A model generated the notes under the pieces. It did no database searches. It was not told the origin of the DNA and saw only the letters and a list, made by a program, of their open reading frames with translations. A stretch of DNA of 64,000 bases from Pseudoxanthomonas sp. PXM01 (GTDB lineage Bacteria; Pseudomonadota; Gammaproteobacteria; Xanthomonadales; Xanthomonadaceae), in contig NZ_JACVAJ010000003.1 in NCBI RefSeq assembly GCF_014851815.1, positions 434,001 to 498,000 on the forward strand, written 5' to 3'. Each line of letters begins with the position of its first letter. Within the stretch, counting starts at the first letter, position 1. The translations under genes and the position numbers were made by a program. Shown here in pieces: positions 7,079 through 15,335 of the stretch.

Positions 7079-8212
7079 ATGCGCGCCATGCCCGAAACCC
7101 CCGTCCTGCCTGTGTCCGACGTCACCCTTCTGCGGTCCATTGGCTGGCCGTACACGGGGGAACCCGAGGACAGCGCGTGGCGCGAGGCGATGGACGCGCA
7201 CCCGCAGGCCACCCCGGCGCGGGTGATCGAGCAGCACCGTTCCGGCTACGTGGTGGCGAATGCCCCCGGTGTCGGCGTGAAGGCCGAATCGCTGCCCGAG
7301 TGGCAGCGCCCCCGTTTCCCCGCCCATGAACGCCCCGCGGTCGGCGACTGGGTGCTGCTGGAAGACGCGTCCTCCAAGCGTCCGCGCATCGTCGCCCTGC
7401 TGCCGCGCCACACCGGCATCAAGCGCGGCGCGGCCGGTGAGCACTACCACCAGCAGGTGATCGCGGCGAACATCGATACGGTGTTCATCGTCTGCGGCCT
7501 GGATGCCGACTTCAATCCGCGCCGCATCGAGCGTTACCTGCTGCTGGTCGGCGGTGGCGGCGCGCAGCCGGTGGTAGTGCTGACCAAGGCCGATCGCACC
7601 GAATACGCCGACGACGCGGTCGAGGTGCTGGCCGATCTCACCGCGCAGGGCGTGCCAGTGTTCACCGTCAACGCGAAGGACGCGGCGAGCGTCGCGCAGC
7701 TCGAACCGTGGCTGGAGCCCGGCCATACGGTGGTGCTGGTCGGTTCGTCGGGCGCGGGCAAGTCCACGCTGACCAATACGCTGCTCGGCGACGAGCGCAT
7801 GAAGACCGGTGAAGTGCGCGAGAGCGATTCGCGCGGCCGCCACACCACCACCTTCCGTGCGCTGATCCCGCTGCCGGCGGGCGCCTGCCTGATCGACACG
7901 CCCGGCATGCGCGAGTTGAAGCCGACCGGCGAGGAAGACCTGGCCGACGGCGGCTTCGCCGACATCGAAGCGCTGGCGGAAGAATGCAAGTTCCGCGACT
8001 GCTCGCACGACCGCGAGCCCGGCTGCGCGGTACGCGCCGCGATCGAGCGCGAGGAACTGGACGAAGGCCGCTTCCTCAACTACCTCAAGCTGCGCGACGA
8101 AGTCGCCGCCGCGGCCGACAAACTCGCCTCGCGCCTGGCCCACAAGGCCCATGCGAAGGTGCAGAACAAAGCGTTGAACAAGCGGTTGGCGGACAAGTAC
8201 GGGAAGCGGTAA
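7079..8212 (+). CDS. rsgA: Ribosome small-subunit-dependent GTPase A
   Basis: A 377-residue circularly permuted GTPase acting late in 30S subunit maturation. The motif order G4-G1-G3 shows the permutation: TKAD (169-172), then P-loop GSSGAGKST (222-230), then DTPG (273-276), with RGRHTTT as the G2 region. The C-terminal zinc knuckle has Cys303, Cys308, His310 and Cys316. An OB fold occupies about residues 45-110 and binds rRNA. The C-terminus is strongly basic (KAHAKVQNKALNKRLADKYGKR in part). ATG 7079 and ATG 7088 are both possible starts, and no clear ribosome binding site decides. Confidence 0.93.
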   Translation: MRAMPETPVLPVSDVTLLRSIGWPYTGEPEDSAWREAMDAHPQATPARVIEQHRSGYVVANAPGVGVKAESLPEWQRPRFPAHERPAVGDWVLLEDASSKRPRIVALLPRHTGIKRGAAGEHYHQQVIAANIDTVFIVCGLDADFNPRRIERYLLLVGGGGAQPVVVLTKADRTEYADDAVEVLADLTAQGVPVFTVNAKDAASVAQLEPWLEPGHTVVLVGSSGAGKSTLTNTLLGDERMKTGEVRESDSRGRHTTTFRALIPLPAGACLIDTPGMRELKPTGEEDLADGGFADIEALAEECKFRDCSHDREPGCAVRAAIEREELDEGRFLNYLKLRDEVAAAADKLASRLAHKAHAKVQNKALNKRLADKYGKR

Positions 8213-8230
8213 CAGCTCACCGTTCTTGCC

Positions 8231-8325
8231 GTCATCCCGGCGAAAGCCGGGACCCAGCGTCTTTTCTTTCGCTTACCGTCATCCGGACGTTGAAGTTGCT
8301 GGGTCCCGGCTTTCGGCGGGATGAC
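8231..8325. repeat. Inverted-repeat element with GTCATCCCGG ends
   Basis: Left arm 8231-8258 begins GTCATCCCGGCGAAAGCCGG and runs into GACCCAGC. Right arm 8299-8325 is its near-perfect inverse, ending GGCGGGATGAC. Each arm also contains a small hairpin (CCCGGC-GAAA-GCCGGG). About 40 bases separate the arms. It lies between the convergent rsgA and lipoprotein genes and may act as a bidirectional transcription stop. Confidence 0.8.
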
Positions 8326-8344
8326 GGCCAATACCGGAGATTGA

Positions 8345-8671
8345 TCAATCCCGGAGATTACAGCGGGCGACCGCAGTGGCGAAGTTGTAGAACGTCGGAT
8401 TCCCGTGGAGATAGACGCCATCGTAGAGGTAGTCCGTCAGCTCGAATCCTGAAGGGCAAATCTCCGCAGCACGTCGCTCGACGTTGGCGCGCAACAGCGA
8501 CTCGCGCGTCCGCCCCGGCCCGTTGTAGGTGATCCGGAACAAATCCGCGGACATCTTCTCCTCCGAGTATCCCGGCTCGTACCGGCCCTTGGACGCGTGG
8601 TATCCGATGCACCCGGTCAGCAACAGGCCGACAACGCTCGCTGCGACGGCGCGGGCAAGCTTCCTTCTCAT
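8345..8671 (-). CDS. Lipoprotein, CC0125/CC1285-like
   Basis: A 108-residue lipoprotein: basic N-terminus, hydrophobic core and lipobox LLTGC with Cys21. The mature part has GYSEEKMSADLFRITYNG followed by ERRAAEICPSGFELTDY, the pattern of the CC0125/CC1285 family of small envelope lipoproteins (Gly-Tyr-Ser, a strand, then an Arg-Arg-Ala-Ala-Glu helix). Function unknown. It follows gltS on the same strand with a 9-base gap, so it may share its transcript. Confidence 0.75.
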   Translation of the reverse strand: MRRKLARAVAASVVGLLLTGCIGYHASKGRYEPGYSEEKMSADLFRITYNGPGRTRESLLRANVERRAAEICPSGFELTDYLYDGVYLHGNPTFYNFATAVARCNLRD

Positions 8672-8680
8672 GCTGACGAC

Positions 8681-9883
8681 TCAATCCCAGAGGTTGATGA
8701 ACCCGGTGATGATCAGCGCATTGGTGAAGTCGATGAAGAACGCGCCCACCAGCGGGGCGACGAGGAAGGCGCGCGGGGCCATGCCGTAGCGTTCGACCAG
8801 CGTGCGCATCACCGCCATCGCGTTCGCGGTGGTGCCGAGCATGAAGCCGATGAAGCCGCCGCCCATCACCGCGGCGTCGTAGTCGCGGCCCATCACGCGG
8901 AACACGACCACGCAGAACAGCGCCACCAGCGCCACCTGCAGCGCGAGGTTGACCAGCAGCGGCGCGGCCAGACCGGCCAGTTCCCACAGCTTGAGGTTCA
9001 TCAGCGCCACCGACAGGAACAGCGCCAGGCAGACGTTGCCGATCAGGTCCGTCGTCGCCACCGGCAGGCCGATCCAGCCGGTGCGGTCATCGAAGTAGCG
9101 GATCAGCGCGCCGACCATCATCGCGCCGACGTAGGCGGGCAGCGTGAGGCCCGCCGCCGCCAGTCCCTGACTGACGCCGGCACCGGCCCACATCGCTACC
9201 AGGATCACCACGATGCTCTTCAGTGCGGCCGACTCGCGGCTGGCGAAGTCCAGCGTGTCGCGCGCACCGGTGGGTTCGGCCGCCGATTCGTCCGGCTTGC
9301 CCAGGCGCACGCCGCCGTAGAGCTTGTGGCGGCGGATCAGCATCGTCGCCACCGGTCCGCCGATCAGGCCGCCGCAGAGGATGCCGGCCATGGCCGAGGC
9401 GACCGCGATCGATTCCGCGCCTTCCACGCCGGCCTGTTCGAACAGCGGCGCGAACGCCAGCCCGGTCGCGGGTCCGCCGGTCAGCGTGGTGGAGCCGGCC
9501 AGCACGCCGAACAGCGGATGCAGGCCGAAGCCCATCGCCACCGCCATGCCCAGCAGGTTCTGCACCACCGCGAACGCGGTGGCCAGCAGCAGGAAGATCA
9601 CCACCTGGCGCCCGCTGAGCTTCAGCAGCGCCACGCTGGCGTTGACGCCGATGGTGGTGAAGAACGCGATCATCAGCGGCGCCTGCAGGCTGGTGTCCAG
9701 CGTGAACAGGGTGACGTCGCGGCTGCGCGCCACCAGCACGGCCAGCGCCACCGCCAGGCCGCCGATCACCGGCGCCGGCAGGTTGTATTTGGAGAACAGC
9801 GGGACGAAGCGGCAGAGCGCGTAACCGAGGAACAGGGCGAGGCCGGCGAACGCCAGCGTCTGCACCGCATCGAGCTCCAGCAT
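8681..9883 (-). CDS. gltS: Sodium/glutamate symporter
   Basis: A 400-residue inner-membrane protein of the ESS family that imports glutamate with sodium. About ten hydrophobic helices are visible. Two halves each carry a Gly/Ala-rich re-entrant loop: GVLAGSTTLTGGPATG in the first half and MGGGFIGFMLGTTANAM in the second, the family's signatures. The start MLELDAVQTLAFAGLALFLG matches other GltS proteins and the length is normal. The QEGLA-motif gene is divergent, 83 bases away. Confidence 0.93.
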   Translation of the reverse strand: MLELDAVQTLAFAGLALFLGYALCRFVPLFSKYNLPAPVIGGLAVALAVLVARSRDVTLFTLDTSLQAPLMIAFFTTIGVNASVALLKLSGRQVVIFLLLATAFAVVQNLLGMAVAMGFGLHPLFGVLAGSTTLTGGPATGLAFAPLFEQAGVEGAESIAVASAMAGILCGGLIGGPVATMLIRRHKLYGGVRLGKPDESAAEPTGARDTLDFASRESAALKSIVVILVAMWAGAGVSQGLAAAGLTLPAYVGAMMVGALIRYFDDRTGWIGLPVATTDLIGNVCLALFLSVALMNLKLWELAGLAAPLLVNLALQVALVALFCVVVFRVMGRDYDAAVMGGGFIGFMLGTTANAMAVMRTLVERYGMAPRAFLVAPLVGAFFIDFTNALIITGFINLWD

Positions 9884-9966
9884 GCTGCCCCCGCAACTGT
9901 TGGACGAACCCCGAGCATAGTCGAGTGGCGGGCTTCGTGGGCTACAGTGGCGCCCGGAGGATCCCG

Positions 9967-11208
9967 ATGCAGCCCGATATCGCCCATCACGCCGCGCTCG
10001 ACGCGCGCCTGGTCAAGGCCGTGCGCGGCATCAAGCTGCTGAGCCTGGCCAGCTGGCCGGCCGACGTGCAGGCGCCGTTCCTCGACGGCGTCACGCGCGG
10101 CCAGCCGCAGCTGCCGGTGATCGACTACCCGCGGCTGGACTTCGGCGATGCGCGCCGCGAGCTGGCCGCCATCGCTTCCGCCGCGGACGAGGCGCATCCG
10201 CTCGGGTGCTACCTGCGCGAGTCGGTGCGCAGCTGGGACATCGCCGCGCAGCTCCTGGAATCGCTGGGCACGCCGGCGGTGACGACGCACTCGATCGCGC
10301 TGTTCGGCACGCCGGAAGAATGCCTGCCCGGCGACGGTCCGACCACGCGCGATGCGGCCGGGCACTTCATCGCCATCGCCAACGACCTGGACCACGAGCT
10401 GCTGGCGCCGGAGGAGCAGATCCCGGTGTCGGCGACCGCGCTGCAGTTGCAGTTGCAGGCGGACCTGGACGATTTCTTCGACGGCCGCGTCATCACTGTG
10501 GAGCTGGACCGCCAGCTGATCGCGAAAGCCGCCGCGGGCGCGACACGCATCCGGTTGCGCCACGGCGCGGCCTTCAGCGACTACGACCGCCGCCAGCTGC
10601 TGCAGCACGAGGCGCTGGTGCACTCATTGACCGCGTTGAACGGGCGCGAACAGACCGTGCTGCCCAGCCTGGCGCTGGCCTCGCCGCGGGTGACCGCTAC
10701 GCAGGAAGGGCTGGCCACGTTCGCCGAGCAGATCACCGGCAGCATCGACATCGAGCGGATGAAGCGCATCAGCCTGCGCATCGAGGCGGTGGCGATGGCG
10801 CTGGCCGGCGCCGACTTCATCCAGGTGTTCCGCTACTTCACCGACGCGGGGCAGAACCCGGCCGAGAGTTTCTCGTCCGCGCAGCGCGTGTTCCGCGGCG
10901 TTCCCACCAATGGCGGCGCGGCGTTCACCAAGGACACGGTGTACCTGCGCGGGCTGATCGGCGTGCACACCTTCTTCCGCCGCTCGCTGCAGCAGGATCG
11001 CTTGCGGCTGTGCCGTCGCCTGTTCGCCGGCAAGATGACGCTGGAAGACGTCGGCATGTTCGAGCCGATGTTCGACGCCGGCGTGCTGGTGCCGCCGCGC
11101 TGGCTGCCGAGCTGGGTCAGCCGCGCCAACGGCCTGGCCGGCATGCTGGCGTTCTCGCTGTTCGCCAACCGGATCCGCCTGGACAAGCTGGATCCGGCGG
11201 CGACGTGA
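9967..11208 (+). CDS. QEGLA-motif protein (flavohemoglobin expression-modulating / DUF1704 family)
   Basis: A 413-residue soluble protein. It has HEALVH (214-219), an HExxxH metallopeptidase-type motif, and TQEGLATFAE with the family's eponymous QEGLA at 246-250; the Glu there would be a third metal ligand. This order is typical of the DUF1704/QEGLA family, whose eukaryotic relatives are tubulin tyrosine carboxypeptidases. The bacterial role is poorly defined, hence the vague family name. ATG 9967 is preferred over an upstream in-frame codon at 9925. It converges on ridA with 13 bases between stops. Confidence 0.82.
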   Translation: MQPDIAHHAALDARLVKAVRGIKLLSLASWPADVQAPFLDGVTRGQPQLPVIDYPRLDFGDARRELAAIASAADEAHPLGCYLRESVRSWDIAAQLLESLGTPAVTTHSIALFGTPEECLPGDGPTTRDAAGHFIAIANDLDHELLAPEEQIPVSATALQLQLQADLDDFFDGRVITVELDRQLIAKAAAGATRIRLRHGAAFSDYDRRQLLQHEALVHSLTALNGREQTVLPSLALASPRVTATQEGLATFAEQITGSIDIERMKRISLRIEAVAMALAGADFIQVFRYFTDAGQNPAESFSSAQRVFRGVPTNGGAAFTKDTVYLRGLIGVHTFFRRSLQQDRLRLCRRLFAGKMTLEDVGMFEPMFDAGVLVPPRWLPSWVSRANGLAGMLAFSLFANRIRLDKLDPAAT

Positions 11209-11221
11209 TGCGGGTGCCGCG

Positions 11222-11617
11222 TCAGGCGGTCGGTCGCTTGTAGGCGACGCAGTCCACTTCCACCTTGCAGTCCACCACCATCCGCGACTCGACGCAGGCG
11301 CGCGCCGGCGGGTGCTCGCCGAAGTAGTGCTTGAACACGGTGTTGAACGCGTAGAAGTCGCGTGCGTCGTCGAGCCATACGCCGCAGCGGACGACGTGCT
11401 CCGGGCCGTAGCCGGCTTCGGCCATGATCGCGAGCACGCTCTGGATCACCACGTGCGCCTGTTCGGTGACGGTACCGCCGACCAGTTCGCCGTCGCGCAT
11501 CGGCACCTGGCCGGACACGTACAGCCAGCCGTCGGCCTGCACCGCGCGCGAGAACGGCATGTGCTGCTTGCCCTGGCCGACGCCGCCCTCGGCGCCGTAT
11601 CGCGTGATGTCGCTCAT
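11222..11617 (-). CDS. RidA family enamine/imine deaminase
   Basis: A 131-residue YjgF/YER057c/UK114 protein. It starts MSDITRYGAEGG, has ADGWLYVSGQVPM as the usual core strand and RACVESRMVVDCKVEVDCVAY at the C-terminus, with the Arg and Glu found near the active site. RidA proteins hydrolyse reactive enamines such as 2-aminoacrylate released by PLP dehydratases. It is the last gene of a minus-strand operon whose first gene encodes a D-serine dehydratase/D-threonine aldolase-like enzyme, giving a clear reason for its presence. It may belong to a RidA subgroup rather than true RidA. Confidence 0.85.
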   Translation of the reverse strand: MSDITRYGAEGGVGQGKQHMPFSRAVQADGWLYVSGQVPMRDGELVGGTVTEQAHVVIQSVLAIMAEAGYGPEHVVRCGVWLDDARDFYAFNTVFKHYFGEHPPARACVESRMVVDCKVEVDCVAYKRPTA

Positions 11618-11641
11618 GTCGTGTGCTCCGTAAAGAAGAAA

Positions 11642-13081
11642 TCAGGTCGGCGCGAGGAAGCGGCCATGGCGGCCGACCACCTGCATGCCGTCGTAGGCGA
11701 GCCGGCCCGCCACCCACACCGCGTGGATGCCGGCGGCCGGGCGGATCGGATCGTGGAAGTCGGCGACGTCGCGCACCGTCGCCGGATCGAACAGCACCAG
11801 GTCGGCCTGCGCACCGACGCGCAGCACGCCGCGGTCGCGCAGGCCAAAGCGCGCGGCCGGCAGTCCGGTCATCTTGTGCACGGCGGTGTGCAGCGGGAAC
11901 AGGCCGACATCGCGCGCGTAGTGGCCGAGCACGCGCGGGAAGCTGCCCCACAGGCGCGGATGCGGTCGCGGATCGCGCGGCAGCCCGTCGGAGCCGACCA
12001 TCGTGCGCGGATGCGACAGGATGCGGCGCACGTCGGCTTCGTCCATGCAGTGATAGACCGCGCCGGCCGGTTGCAGCTGGCGCGCGGCGTCCAGCAGCGA
12101 GACGTTCCAGTCGGCGGCGATCTGCGCCAGCAGGCGTCCGCCCTGGTCCGGATGCGGCTCGGACCACGTCACCAGGATGTCGTAGGCGTGGGTGACCTGC
12201 TTCAGGTCCAGCGTCGACGAACTGGCCGCGTACGGATAGCAGTCGCAGGCGACATCGTGGTCGTGCGCCTCGTGGTCGAGCGCGGCGAGCACCTCGCTGC
12301 TGCGTCCCCAGTTGTCCGCGCCGGCGCACTTCAGGTGCGACACCCGCACCGGTGCGCCGCTGTGGCGACCGACACCGACCGCTTCCTCCAGTGCGGGCAC
12401 GATGCCGGCGAACTCGTCGCGCAGGTGGCTGGCGTAGGTGTGCTGGCGACCATCGAGCTCTTCGGACAGCGCGCGCACCTCGTCGTCGGGCGCGTGGAAG
12501 GCGGAGGCATAGGCCAGGCCGGTGCTGAGGCCGAGCGCGCCGGCTTCCAGCGCGTCGCGCAGCTGTATACGCATCGCCACGATCTCGTCGCCCGTCGCGG
12601 CGCGATCCAGCCGGTCCAGATGGTTCTGTCGTAGTGCCGTGTGACCGACCAGCGCGGCGACGTTCACCGCCGGCTGCGCGTTCTCCACCGCGGCGCGGTA
12701 ATCGGCGAAGCGTGGATAGCGGAATTCGTCATCGGCGCCGAGCAGGTTCATGGGGTCGGGCACGACGCGACCCGGTTGCACCGGGCTGGCGCTGATGCCG
12801 CAGTTGCCGACCACCACCGTGGTGACGCCCTGGCTGAGCTTCGCCGGCATCGTGGGTTGGCGGATCACTTCCAGGTCGTCGTGCGTGTGCACGTCGATGA
12901 AGCCTGGCGCCAGCGCGAGGCCGTGGCCTTCGATCACCTGCGCGGCGTCGCCGGTCACCGTGCCCAACGCGACCACGCGATCGTCGCGCACCGCGACATC
13001 GCCCCGGACCGGCGGCATGTCGTTGCCGTCGTGGATCCATACATCGCGGATCAGCAGGGTGTAGTCCGGTGCGGTCGCCAT
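11642..13081 (-). CDS. N-acyl-D-amino-acid deacylase (D-aminoacylase)
   Basis: A 479-residue amidohydrolase-superfamily protein. It starts with the small beta domain, then GFIDVHTHDDLE with metal ligands His65 and His67, VVGNCGIS with the bridging Cys94 typical of D-aminoacylases, GHTALR, and VRVSHLKCAG with further ligands. The C-terminal part has SDGLPRDPRPHPR and QADLVLFDP. The family frees D-amino acids from N-acyl-D-amino acids. I place the start at ATG 13081, just after the RpiR gene; a much longer open frame upstream is antisense-type noise. Fourth gene of the D-amino-acid operon. Confidence 0.9.
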   Translation of the reverse strand: MATAPDYTLLIRDVWIHDGNDMPPVRGDVAVRDDRVVALGTVTGDAAQVIEGHGLALAPGFIDVHTHDDLEVIRQPTMPAKLSQGVTTVVVGNCGISASPVQPGRVVPDPMNLLGADDEFRYPRFADYRAAVENAQPAVNVAALVGHTALRQNHLDRLDRAATGDEIVAMRIQLRDALEAGALGLSTGLAYASAFHAPDDEVRALSEELDGRQHTYASHLRDEFAGIVPALEEAVGVGRHSGAPVRVSHLKCAGADNWGRSSEVLAALDHEAHDHDVACDCYPYAASSSTLDLKQVTHAYDILVTWSEPHPDQGGRLLAQIAADWNVSLLDAARQLQPAGAVYHCMDEADVRRILSHPRTMVGSDGLPRDPRPHPRLWGSFPRVLGHYARDVGLFPLHTAVHKMTGLPAARFGLRDRGVLRVGAQADLVLFDPATVRDVADFHDPIRPAAGIHAVWVAGRLAYDGMQVVGRHGRFLAPT

Positions 13082-13083
13082 GC

Positions 13084-13950
13084 TCAGTCTCCCAGCGGCA
13101 GGCGCTCGTCGCCGCCGCCGCGCCAGGTGTCCAGCGCCAGCTTGATGCGGCGCAGGCGCTCGCGGTTGCCGGCGGGATCGCGCAGCGCCACCGTGGTGGC
13201 GAGCACGTCGATGGCCAGCAGCAGCGCGTAGCGCGACGCCGACGGCTTGAACACGAAGTCGGTCTCGTCCAGCGCCAGCGGCAGCAGCCAGTGCGCGTGC
13301 GTGGCCAGCGGCGTGTCGGCACGAGTGAATGCGGCGAGCCGAGCGCCGTAGCCGAGCGCGATCTCGCAGGCCTCCAGCAGTTCGCGGTTGCGTCCGCTGA
13401 CCGACATCGCGACCACCAGGTCGCCTCCTTCCAGCGTCGCCGCCAGCATGCGCATCGCCACCGCATCGCTGCAGGCGGCGACCGGCAATCCCAGTCGCGT
13501 CAGTCGCTGCTGCAGTTCCTGCGCGAACACCGCCGAGCTGCCGCCCATGCCGAAGATGTGCACGCGCCGCGCGGTCGCCAGCGCATCGGCCAGCGCGTGC
13601 ACGACGGATTCCGACAGGCCGGCGAGGTTGCGGCGCAGCGCGGCCTCGGCATCGCTGCCGATCTGCGCGTGCAGCGCGGGCAGTGGCGGCGCATCGGCGT
13701 CGTCGAGGAAACGGCGGCCGACGGTGCCGGCTTCGGCCAGCCGCGCACGCAGCTCGCGCACGTGCGCGCAACCCAGCGTCTTCGCGAAGCGCGACACGGC
13801 GGCGACGCTGACGCCGGCACGCGCGGCCAGTTCGCCCACGCCGGACTGCGCGGCGGCGGGCAGGTCGGCGAGGATGGCGTCGGCGATGCGCTGTTCGACC
13901 GGGCTGAAGCGGTCGCGGCGCTGGCGCAGCTGGTAGACGAGATCGTGCAT
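13084..13950 (-). CDS. MurR/RpiR family transcriptional regulator
   Basis: A 288-residue regulator. Residues 1-77 form the HTH_6 domain: FSPVEQRIADAILADLP, then VGELAARAGVSVAAVSRFAKTLG as the helix-turn-helix. Residues about 110-260 are a SIS sugar-isomerase fold with RRVHIFGMGGSSAVFAQEL and VVAMSVSGRNRE, which in this family binds a phosphosugar or other small effector. It sits inside the D-amino-acid operon and is probably its local regulator. Unlike sugar operons, no sugar gene is present, so the effector may be unusual. Confidence 0.9.
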   Translation of the reverse strand: MHDLVYQLRQRRDRFSPVEQRIADAILADLPAAAQSGVGELAARAGVSVAAVSRFAKTLGCAHVRELRARLAEAGTVGRRFLDDADAPPLPALHAQIGSDAEAALRRNLAGLSESVVHALADALATARRVHIFGMGGSSAVFAQELQQRLTRLGLPVAACSDAVAMRMLAATLEGGDLVVAMSVSGRNRELLEACEIALGYGARLAAFTRADTPLATHAHWLLPLALDETDFVFKPSASRYALLLAIDVLATTVALRDPAGNRERLRRIKLALDTWRGGGDERLPLGD

Positions 13951-13957
13951 GGCGGCC

Positions 13958-15313
13958 TCAGAGCAGGGCGGCGAGTGCCGCGGTCAAGGCCAGCGCGACC
14001 AGCGAGATGATCGTCTCCAGCACCGTCCAGGTGCGGAAGGTCTGCGCCACGCTCATGTTGAAGTACTCCTTCACCAGCCAGAACCCGCCGTCGTTGACGT
14101 GCGACAGGATCAGCGCGCCGGCGCCGGTGGCCAGCACCAGCAGTTCCGGGTGCGGATAACCGGCCGCCAGCGCGACCGGCGCGACGATGCCGGCGGCGGT
14201 GCTCATCGCCACCGTCGCCGACCCCGTCGCGATGCGCATCAACGCGGCGACCGCCCAGCCCATCAGCAGCGGCGACAGTTCGAAGCGGTGCGACAGCGCG
14301 GTGATCTCCGCGGCCACGCCGGTCTTCACCAGGATGCCGTTGAGGCCGCCGCCGGCGCCGACCAGCAGGGTGATCGCCGCGGTGGGCGCCAGGCATTCCT
14401 GCGAGAACTTCAGGATCTGCTCGCGGGTGAAGCCGCGCATCAGGCCGAGGGTGACGAAGCTCATCAGCGTCGCCAGCAGCAGCGCCACCACCGAGTTGCC
14501 GATGAAGTGGAAGAAGCCGTTGAGCGAGGAGCCCGGCGTCGCCAGTACGTCCGCCCAGCCGCCGAGCAACATCAGCGCGACCGGCAGCAGCAGCGTGGCG
14601 ACGGTGATGCCGAAGCCGGGCAGCGCATCGTCCGGCGCCTGGCCGTGGCCCTCGTCGAGCAGCGCCTGTTCCATCGGGTTGTGCGCAGGCACCTGCACGC
14701 GCGGCGCGATGAACTTCGCGAACACCGGGCCGGCCAGCGCCGCCGTCGGTAGCCCGACCAGCAGGGCGAAGAACACTGTGCGGCCGACATCGGCGCCGTA
14801 GGCCTTCACCGCCAGCATCGCCGCCGGATGCGGCGGCACCAGCCCGTGCACCACCGACAGGCCGGCGACCATCGGCAGGCCGACCAGCAGCAGAGGCACG
14901 CCGGTGCGGCGCGCGACGTTGAACACGATCGGCACCAGCAGCACGAAGCCGACCTCGAAGAAGATCGGCAGGCCGATGCAGAACGCCACCAGCATCATCG
15001 CCCAGTGCACGTGGCGCATGCCGAAGCGCGCGATCAGCGTGCGCGCGATGCGCTCGGCGCCGCCGGACTCGGCCATCATCTTGCCGAGCATGGTGCCCAG
15101 CGCGACGATCAGCGCGATGTGGCCGAGCGTGCGGCCGACGCCCTGTTCGTACGCGCCGACGATCTCGGTGGCCGGCATGCCGGCGACCAGCGCCAGGCCC
15201 AGCGACACCAGCGTCAGGGTGATGAACGGATTGAGCCGGTAGCGCGCGATCAGGACGATCAGTGCGATGATCGCGACGGCGGCGTAGACCAGCAGCAGGC
15301 TTCCCGGGGACAT
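13958..15313 (-). CDS. GntP family permease, likely D-amino-acid (DsdX-like) transporter
   Basis: A 451-residue membrane protein with about 12-14 hydrophobic segments. Family signatures include GMRHVHWAMMLVAFCIGLPIFFEVGF, VVHGLVPPHPAAMLA, TGSATVAMSTAAG and LSHVNDGGFWLVKEYF. GntP proteins are proton symporters for gluconate and related acids, and the DsdX branch carries D-serine. With D-amino-acid enzymes on both sides and no gluconate kinase, D-serine or a related D-amino acid is the better guess. It follows the dehydratase-like gene by 22 bases. Confidence 0.88.
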   Translation of the reverse strand: MSPGSLLLVYAAVAIIALIVLIARYRLNPFITLTLVSLGLALVAGMPATEIVGAYEQGVGRTLGHIALIVALGTMLGKMMAESGGAERIARTLIARFGMRHVHWAMMLVAFCIGLPIFFEVGFVLLVPIVFNVARRTGVPLLLVGLPMVAGLSVVHGLVPPHPAAMLAVKAYGADVGRTVFFALLVGLPTAALAGPVFAKFIAPRVQVPAHNPMEQALLDEGHGQAPDDALPGFGITVATLLLPVALMLLGGWADVLATPGSSLNGFFHFIGNSVVALLLATLMSFVTLGLMRGFTREQILKFSQECLAPTAAITLLVGAGGGLNGILVKTGVAAEITALSHRFELSPLLMGWAVAALMRIATGSATVAMSTAAGIVAPVALAAGYPHPELLVLATGAGALILSHVNDGGFWLVKEYFNMSVAQTFRTWTVLETIISLVALALTAALAALL

Positions 15314-15335
15314 GCGCGGTTCCGTTCGTAAGGGA

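Noticed and set aside
13500..14396. Minus-strand open frame spanning the RpiR and GntP genes
   Set aside because: It overlaps two well-supported genes in another frame and is Arg/Ala/Pro-rich without motifs.
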